From Parathielavia appendiculata (taxonomy: Eukaryota > Ascomycota > Sordariomycetes > Sordariales > Chaetomiaceae), in assembly GCF_033297405.1 (NCBI RefSeq), contig NW_026944229.1, forward strand, positions 525,503-589,502: a DNA stretch of 64,000 bases, given 5' to 3'. Shown piece after piece: positions 57,408 through 64,000 of the stretch. A program made the position numbers and the translations under genes. Under the pieces are notes generated by a model. It saw nothing but the letters and a program-made list of their open reading frames with translations. It was not told the DNA's origin and did not search any database. Numbering within the stretch: position 1 is the stretch's first letter; each line of letters starts with the position of its first letter.

Positions 57408-59505
57408 CGTCGTCTCAGATGCCGGGCGGCATCGCCATCGCTGTTCGTCAATCGGCGTTTTGAACGTTTAAGCAGCGAATGGCTCAAGCTTCAACCGAAG
57501 GTCGCGAGGCGCAGATTTCGGCTGTGGCACAACAACTGTGGCTAGGCTCGGAATCTAATGTGGCTGCTGCCAAGCTTTCCTGCCCAGCAAAGGCCCACTT
57601 CCCCAGAACCAAACCTAAACCTCGAAAATCGATCCTGCAACTCGCTTTCTGACCAACAGACCAGGAACAAATAGACATGCAGTATCCGTCTCCGTGGAGG
57701 TGATTTACGTAATTAGCAGGGCATCGGGGCCGGGTAGTTACGGTTGGGCAGCGGTTGTGGTGAACGGTAGCGGTACGGTTATCTGTGAGCTAAGGTTATT
57801 GATTGCACCAACAACGGTTTATTCCCCCCTGCCCAGGCAACAGGGGTTTCTGATTGGCTCAGAAACACAGGTGGCTTCACGCACCAACACACACGGGCTG
57901 ATGCAGTTGGAAGGCACGGAAGATGAACTTCAATTGATCTCAACTGCAGTGTTGGAACTACTAGGGTAAGTTGCAATGCAGAGGTCCGTTGATGTAGAGG
58001 GCGGCGGTTTTTGCAGAGGGCGGTTGATGCGGAGGATGCAAAGGTTGGCCGACTATGCAAAAGCATCTGCAAATCAATTAGTCGGTGCATTGCAAGGAGG
58101 ATTAAAGAGATACCAGAGAGCCAGAGAGATGCAGAGAGCCAGAGAGTTTGAAGATGTGTACGGTAGTTGAAGAAGTTGAAGTTTGAAGATCTTGCTCGCA
58201 AAACCACCATTAAATAGACAACTACCCGATCTGTGAGTCACCCGACCCAGGTCACGCCGCATCGTCGTCGTCGTCGTCGTCGTCGTCGTTGATGGTAGTC
58301 GCGAGCGCTGGTGATCGTGGTAGTGATGTTCACTTTTTGGTCGAGTCGTCGAGAATGTATCTTGCATATAATTTTGTATGGTAACTAGGTGACATCCTTC
58401 TTAACGAGGGGGAAATAACCGTTCACGTATTCACCAAATAACAGTAGTGATGGCTGACGCTAGTACGGAGGAACGGCTGGATCAACTAGAATCTAGCCAA
58501 TCCGGTCGCCTGACAGTTTTGCTGATGCAACTGGAAGGCAACGGTGGTGCAACCGCAAATACGCTTCCAGACACTCCGCAGTACGCGCGTGACACGGCAT
58601 AAGCCAAATCTCGGTAACCACGTGGATATGGCTCAGTGTTAGTACCGCCCGTTCTCCAAGCGCCGGGAGTGTCCTGCGCTTTGTGTTCCTGGAGATGATC
58701 CTAGCGTCAACACCGGCGTCTATGTCGCCAATAGCGTTCGCCCTGCACAAGTAATTGAGGTCATCATCCGACACCCAGCAGTCACCGCCGGACTCATTGT
58801 TTTCTCGACATGTTTCACAATCCATCAGGACGGGGTTTCAGCAGCTCAAGCACCGACCCATAACCGGCCGCTTCGCTGTTCTTCCCGGCGCAAATTGCAG
58901 TGCATCCGCATCTACAGTGGCCAGCGGCTACCTTAGTCGACATGGCCCTTATGGACGGCCTGAGCGGCTGCATGGCCTGACCACGCAGATCGGTTTACCG
59001 TGGTCTGATTACCTGAGCGTTGGGGGCGCCCTCGAGCTGTCGCTGAAGCCCGCCTTCCCTTGTCCTGGAGCACCCATTCTGGATGCGGTACTCACCCAAC
59101 GGTCGACGAGCTTGGATGCAGTCTTGGGCATGTAAGACCAGGATACCAGCTGAGCTGCCGGTTTACCGAGCCCGCTTGTTACTGAAAAATACGTTCCACA
59201 ACCCCCGAGCCCAAGCTCGAAGCCCCTGAGCCTTCCCGTCTTTCTGTCCTCGGAAGAGAATCCCGGCGAATTCACCGGAGCGGACATGGGGCGTGCGACC
59301 CACTATTCCGGATGCCCCACAGGCCGGCCGAACTCCGCCCGGCATCTGCAGGAAGACATCATCCATCACCTGATGTTTCTACTGTTCGTCGGCGACAAGA
59401 GGGCAATTGCATCCCACTGAATGGGTCTTTCCGTACCTTGCTGTGACCCTCTCGTACCGGGACCTCGACTCCTCTGCTCTCTTTCGAGTCACGGCAACAC
59501 CCGGC
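57408..59505. other. Intergenic: COX10 upstream and transaldolase upstream region
   Basis: 2.1 kb with no supportable gene. Contains a TCG microsatellite (listed) and short purine-rich repeats near 58095-58150 (agagagccagaga units). Confidence 0.5.
58262..58288 (+). repeat. (TCG)9 microsatellite
   Basis: Nine uninterrupted TCG units in a non-coding region, about 850 bp upstream of COX10. Probably length-variable between strains. Confidence 0.95.
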
Positions 59506-60992
59506 ATGGCTACTCTTCTCGATCAGCTGCGGACGCTGAGTGCCGTAGACTGCGACACCCTAGATGCCGAAGGCGAGTCAACCCAGGCTGAGGCAGGACT
59601 CTCACAGTACAAGCCGCTAATCTCAGACAGCGGCTGCGAAACTCGGTCCTTTCACCGACTGCACGTCGAACCAGGCGGGTATTTCCCAGAAAGATGTACG
59701 AAGAGCAGCCTAGCTAACCAGGTAGCCATGGGCGTCTCGATTAGGCCATCGCCTTTGCCGAACTGAGCAGACTTGACAGCGATGGAAAGCCGAGGTACCG
59801 GCAACTCATCGCCGAGTCCATCCAGGTCGCGCACTGGCTGTTTGGCAAGCAGACTGATGCGACGCTGGAGGAGCTGGCCGTCGAATTGATGGTGAGCGTG
59901 CCGCCTCCATGCTGCGCCTTACCTCTAGTTGAGCCACTTGCTCACAAGTGAACAGATGGTTGGCTTGTCGATCCGACTCGCCCCTCATACCACGGGTTAT
60001 CTGCACGTCCAGACAAACCCCAAATCCGCCTATTCCGCGCAAAAGACTGTCACAAACGCCGAGAGTAGGACACCAGGAAAATCCCACCTCTCCCTGCGCA
60101 AATCCCCATTAACAGTCTCCCAGGGATCATATCTCACTTCAAACAGCTAGCCCCCGATTTCGCTACCAGTCGCATCTGCATCAAGATTCCCTCCACCTGG
60201 GAGGGCATTCAAGCCTGCCGTGAGCTCGAGAAGAAGGACATCAGCACGCTCGCTACAGCCCTCTTCAGCCTCGAGCAGACGGCCCTGGCAGCCGACGCCG
60301 GATGCCGGTGCATTGCCCCCTACGTGAATGAGTTGCGCGTGCACTTTGATCCAAGGTATGTACTGTGACAGTTGTCTTTGCGTGCCTTACACGTTCACGG
60401 GATGAAGCAGTCAAGCCTTCCTCCACTCAAAAGCGGGTTGATAATCGGTCGGTGTTTATATAAAAGGTCTTCGGTAGTTGACGTGTTGCACAGGTACACC
60501 GATGCCAACCCGTCTCTCGCCCTCTGTGGTGCCGCACAGCACTACCTCAACTCCAGACCAGGGAGCAAAACTCACGTCGTCGCTGCATCCTTGACGAGTG
60601 TGGAACAGGTAATGCAGCTTGCTGGGATCCAGCACATCACCATCTCTCCATCCCTGCTGGCCGAGCTGGCTGCCACGCCGGCTGCGACGTGGCCCCGGGC
60701 CGCCGAAATTGGGCAAGCACTCAAAGTCGCCGCTGCCACTGCTGCTTCTGCCGGTGGCAGCCATTCTGTAGCCACTCACCTGTTGGGGGCAGAAAGGCGA
60801 AGGATGCTCGAGGCTGTGGTCAAGGATGAGGGCCTCTGGCGGATGGCATTTACGAGGGCTGACGGAGGGGCGGGCGAGGTCAAGTTGGTGCAGGCCATCA
60901 ACATCTTTGCCGACGTACAGGATCAGTTGGAGGAGATAGTGAGGCGGGCGGATGTTACGGTGCCGGCTGGAGGCGGTACTGGAGGGGTTTGA
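59506..60992 (+). CDS. Transaldolase (fungal secondary TAL type)
   Basis: Six exons: 59506-59572, 59631-59674, 59745-59891, 59956-60064, 60124-60355, 60494-60992, giving 365 aa. The product reads as a complete transaldolase: L-L-D-Q-L-R near the start, V-D-C-D-T-L-D-A-E, A-K-L-G-P-F-T-D-C-T-S-N-Q in place of the classical D-A-T-T-N-P, H-V-Q-T-N-P, the Schiff-base Lys143 in I-C-I-K-I-P-S-T-W-E-G, P-Y-V-N-E-L-R-V-H-F-D-P and A-A-S-L-T-S-V-E-Q. It transfers dihydroxyacetone units between sugar phosphates in the non-oxidative pentose phosphate path, cytosolic. Introns 1 and 2 need GC donors (AAG|GCGAGT and CAG|GCGGGT), because no GT donor restores the conserved exon 2 frame. The other three introns are GT-AG. 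The C-terminal 40 residues are Gly/Ala-rich and variable. Confidence 0.88.
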
Positions 60993-61179
60993 AAGGGGGC
61001 CCTGGTAAGAGGCAGGAAGTCGTATTGGGATGCAAAGCAGGCGGCCCAAAAGCTGGCTGCAAGAGACACGATGGAGAACGAGGAAAAGCCTGACACACTC
61101 GAGGACGATATGGATTGATATGAAGTACCCGGGTTGTGAGAGCTCTTGGTCAGTCAGTTCCCGACTGAGATTTGGTGTG

Positions 61180-62044
61180 ATGTCCATACGTAAGCACCCT
61201 AGCCCACGGGCCAGTGTTACACTGGGACGAGAACGTGGCTCTTCGTATGGGACCTGAGCTAACCTCAGGCGGTATGGGATACACTCGCCGCTCCAATCTG
61301 GCATCCGCGCCTCCTAAGATCGACGGGCAAAGCGCCGGCGGACAGCAAAAGCCGGGCGCACGGCAACGCAAGCCGAGAAGACGGCCCCAAAGAGGTCGGT
61401 ATCCTTCCTCCCATCCCTCCCGATCATCGACTTGCTAACGCCAGACAGGCCCAAAGCCAATGTTCCTTCCCCCATCAAGGTCACCCACCGCAAGACTGGC
61501 GCAGGGGAAACCACCGACGCCAGCGTCTCCCCCCCGCCCAGCAGCACCCACTCCGGACGCTCCCAAGAAGCCTGGTGTCCGCCAGGGCCAACCAACACCT
61601 GCAAAGTCGGCACCTGCAAAATCAGCAACAGCGAAACCCGCGAGGCCGCCAAAATCGACCAAAGAACCAAAGCCCAAGGCCCAACCCCGAACCAAGACAG
61701 TCAAGCCAACCCCCGGCCCAGCAGCAGCGCGCACAACCCGTTACAATACGCGCGCCGCCTCAGCCAAGCGGAAACGCGGCGCTGATGAGCCTCCTGCCGT
61801 CGCCGTTGCCGCTACTGACCAGGCGCGTGGGCCCAAAGCCACAAAGACACCGTGGAGTAGGGCCAAGGCTGCGACAACCGTGTCGTATGCCGAGCCGCTT
61901 GTTCGCGGGGCGCCGCCGAGGCAGGAGGTAGTGAAGAAGTTGGCGCCTGCGATCAAAAAGAAGACGTGGGGTGGTTCTGGTGGCGGTGGTGGGGATGGCG
62001 TTGGGGTGAGATTGTCTGGGGCCGGGACACGGCGGGGCGCTTAA
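61180..62044 (+). CDS. Possible basic, disordered Lys/Pro/Ala-rich protein
   Basis: Tentative exons: 61180-61189, 61269-61394, 61449-62044, giving 243 aa. Intron 1 has donor GTAAGC and a textbook end with GCTAAC before CTCAG. Intron 2 ends TTGCTAAC...GACAG but must use donor GTCGGT. The last exon is an open frame of 195 codons. The product is very basic, with repeated P-A-K-S-A-P-A-K-S-A units, R-Y-N-T-R-A-A-S-A-K-R-K-R-G resembling a nuclear localisation signal, and a Gly-rich end. No domain is recognised; a nuclear or DNA-associated protein is a guess. A ten-base first exon is suspicious, so the true start may lie upstream. It follows transaldolase by 187 bp on the same strand. Confidence 0.4.
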
Positions 62045-63164
62045 ACCAGACTCAACTCGGCACAGCATGTGGTGTGAGGTGTAAGGTTCCGGGGGAGTGG
62101 CCCGGGTTTGGTGGAAGAGGCGGTGGGTGTTGCGTGGTGTTGCCTACGGTCGTGGCCGGTTTTGGGGATCGAGACCGGGGGGAGACGGTGGTGACTGGGA
62201 CATGGCTCGGAATCATTGATGTTGAATAGGCGAAGGTTTGCTCTGATATTTCTGTCCGCTTTGGTAATAGGTGTTGTTGGCTTTCTGTAGGTTGGTGCAT
62301 AGGGATGCGCGGAACGTTGGGGATTTTTGACTTGCAATTCTCCACCATCCAGATCACGTGCTTTGTGTCAGAGCGCCACCTTCTGTCTGGGTAACTGGTC
62401 AGCTGGTACGGATGTAAATGAATATCATAACTAACTTTGTTTTGTTTTGCTTTTTCGCCATCGAAGCCGTTGCATTGCCGTCATAGCATGGCACGCGGGC
62501 CGAGGAATTGGCAGACATCGAATGGATGAGGGAAACGGAAATCGGCGGACATCGGTGGCTCATGTCTCGGCGAGATGTTGGACCCACTGGTTCTGTCACG
62601 GGCAGGTTCCGGGCCCGGTCAGCTGGCCAATCGCGCAGGTCCCAGCGTATGGGAACGTTTCCGGCCTGCAGCTGCCCTGAAACCTGACGTAAAGAGATCC
62701 ACTCCGATTCCCGGGGACGGCCACCGTCGGTTCGACTCAACAGCCAAACCACCCCTTGCTCGCCAACCGAGTACAGAGTTTCTTCCTGGTCAGTTTTCGA
62801 TTGTGGCTGTTGCTTATCGACGCCATGACTCCTTTTCATGTCTCGATACGGAGTTGGGCGGTGAAGTAGGAAGTTCGACAGATTCGGAAGGATCGTACTC
62901 ACGGAATTCCGTCTTCAACCAACGATTGCCACGCCGTGTTGCTCAGCTCTGTCCCACCGTGATACTGCGCAACACCGGTCTGTTGGCTTCCCAGTTCTCA
63001 CCGAACCTATCCGTCTCGTCGGTCAAATCTTGACTTGCTGAGACGACAGCGGCGAACCTGGGGGCTGCTCCTCATAAAGTAGGGGAAGATTAACGGCTCG
63101 AGAGTAGGCTCGCGCGAGGGATCGGTCTTTGCGCGCTGGCCCACCGTCCTTGTCCGCAGTTGCC
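62045..63164. other. Intergenic: sulfite oxidase upstream region
   Basis: 1.1 kb with no supportable gene or repeat. Confidence 0.5.
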
Positions 63165-64000
63165 ATGGCTACACAAGGTCAGAAACACTTCGCGGCCACC
63201 ATCCTCCGGCAGTTCGGTCGACGCAGTGTCGGAGAGCTGACAGCTTGTCAACAATGCCGACCCCTGCCTCGCCGCCTACACGTAAGCGTTCCTCGAGCTT
63301 CGACAACAGGTATACGGGGGGCATCGACATCCATGCTGCCAAAACCACCAAGGCGGCATTTCCAGGCACGAGCAGCCCCAGTCAGCCTGCTTGTTGGCAG
63401 CGGTCTTGTCGCCTCGTTTCTGGCCTACTCTCAACTTGGCGAGGACGTCCTCAAGTTCGAACCCGCGCCGCCCCGCGCCCCGACCGACGACCGTGATCCC
63501 TCCCTCCCCAGGTACCGGCTTGCTGACATTCGCAAACACGATGCCTCCTCACCCGAACCATGGGTTACCTTCGAGGACAAAGTCTACAATATCACAGATT
63601 GGGTGGCGGCGCACCCTGGCGGCGATGTCATCCTCCGCGCGGCCGGCGCAAGTGTTGAGCCGTACTGGAACATTTTTAGCATACACAAGGCGCCACACGT
63701 GCGCGAGATCCTGCAGCAATACCTGATTGGGTTCATCGACGTCGCGGACTTGGGGCCTGATGGAATGCCGCCGGCCGAGACCATCGAGGACCCTTTCGTG
63801 AACGACCCTGTGCGTGACCCCCGCCTCATTACACATACGGCCAAGCCGCGGAACGCTGAACCGCCCCACGAGGAGCTCGACCGCACGTTTCTAACCCCTA
63901 ACGAGCTGTTCTACATCCGACACCACATGTGGGTGCCTGTGGTGGACGAGGCGAAAGCAGGCGGTCATCGCTTAACCATTGAGCTGCCGGACGGCGATAT
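63165..64000 (+). CDS. Sulfite oxidase, mitochondrial (N-terminal part, cut by window end)
   Basis: Open from the ATG at 63165 to the last base, 278 codons, no intron in this part. An Arg-rich N-terminus (L-R-Q-F-G-R-R, then P-R-A-S-T-T-G-I-R) is followed by a hydrophobic stretch V-S-L-L-V-G-S-G-L-V-A-S-F-L-A-Y, as in intermembrane-space proteins with a bipartite presequence. A cytochrome b5 domain follows, with heme ligands His150 in A-H-P-G-G-D and His174 in S-I-H-K-A-P-H. The start of the molybdopterin domain is visible at L-T-P-N-E-L-F-Y-I-R-H-H-M-W-V-P-V. The enzyme oxidises sulfite to sulfate and passes electrons through heme to cytochrome c. The catalytic Cys lies beyond the window. 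The b5-Moco order distinguishes it from nitrate reductase. Confidence 0.95.
   Translation, partial: MATQGQKHFAATILRQFGRRSVGELTACQQCRPLPRRLHVSVPRASTTGIRGASTSMLPKPPRRHFQARAAPVSLLVGSGLVASFLAYSQLGEDVLKFEPAPPRAPTDDRDPSLPRYRLADIRKHDASSPEPWVTFEDKVYNITDWVAAHPGGDVILRAAGASVEPYWNIFSIHKAPHVREILQQYLIGFIDVADLGPDGMPPAETIEDPFVNDPVRDPRLITHTAKPRNAEPPHEELDRTFLTPNELFYIRHHMWVPVVDEAKAGGHRLTIELPDGD

Noticed and set aside
59573..59744. Transaldolase read as a pseudogene because its 5' frame seemed broken
   Set aside because: The conserved exon G-P-F-T-D-C-T-S-N-Q was found in another frame at 59631-59674. GC-AG introns on both sides restore a complete protein.
62725..62750. tRNA B-box-like GTTCGACTC
   Set aside because: No A-box at the right distance upstream and no cloverleaf pairing could be drawn.

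Overview
The window is nuclear DNA of a filamentous ascomycete. Genes carry short introns (about 45-140 nt) with CTAAC/CTAAT-like branch sites, GC-rich third positions, and families typical of Sordariomycetes. The glucuronoyl esterase resembles Thermothelomyces/Myceliophthora StGE2, including catalytic residues one position away from those I recall for StGE2. My placement is therefore Sordariales, probably Chaetomiaceae; this is inference from memory, not a search.

Layout, left to right. 1-380: possible tail of a Tc1/mariner-like transposase. 386-1062: PBDC1/Ypl225w-like eEF1A chaperone. 1514-6115: STE6-type pheromone ABC exporter. 6327-7349 (-): AA9 lytic polysaccharide monooxygenase. 10633-11826: CE15 glucuronoyl esterase. 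13184-15154: MFS drug/polyamine-type transporter. 15339-16668 (-): DUF1769 protein. 17184-20765 (-): proteasome RPN2. 22101-24655: mRNA capping triphosphatase CET1. 25934-27003: NmrA-like reductase. 27884-28697: Asp f 2/Pra1-like HRXXH protein. 30143-31141: GH62 arabinofuranosidase. 32642-33873: BuGZ/ZNF207-like zinc-finger protein. 35679-39063: GH115 alpha-glucuronidase. 40263-40862: DUF4360 secreted protein. 41596-45097: kinesin-8. 45772-47854 (-): sugar transporter. 47855-53131: long gene-poor stretch. 53132-54323: Myb/SANT factor. 55836-57407 (-): COX10. 59506-60992: transaldolase with two apparent GC-AG introns. 61180-62044: possible basic disordered protein. 63165-64000: sulfite oxidase, cut by the window end.

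How the genes fit together. Most are unrelated housekeeping genes (translation, proteasome, capping, mitosis, heme A, sulfite detoxification). Superimposed on them is a loose plant-wall set within 33 kb: AA9, CE15, GH62 and GH115. CE15 cuts the lignin ester on 4-O-methyl-glucuronic acid, GH115 removes that same sugar from xylan, and GH62 removes arabinose. A sugar transporter and a transaldolase (pentose phosphate path) lie further right and could handle the released sugars. The GH115 upstream region has a dense group of CreA/CRE-1-type sites. I see no CRISPR array, rRNA or convincing tRNA, and no secondary-metabolite backbone gene.

All exon borders were read by eye from splice signals and frame continuity with remembered protein families. 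No alignment was run.
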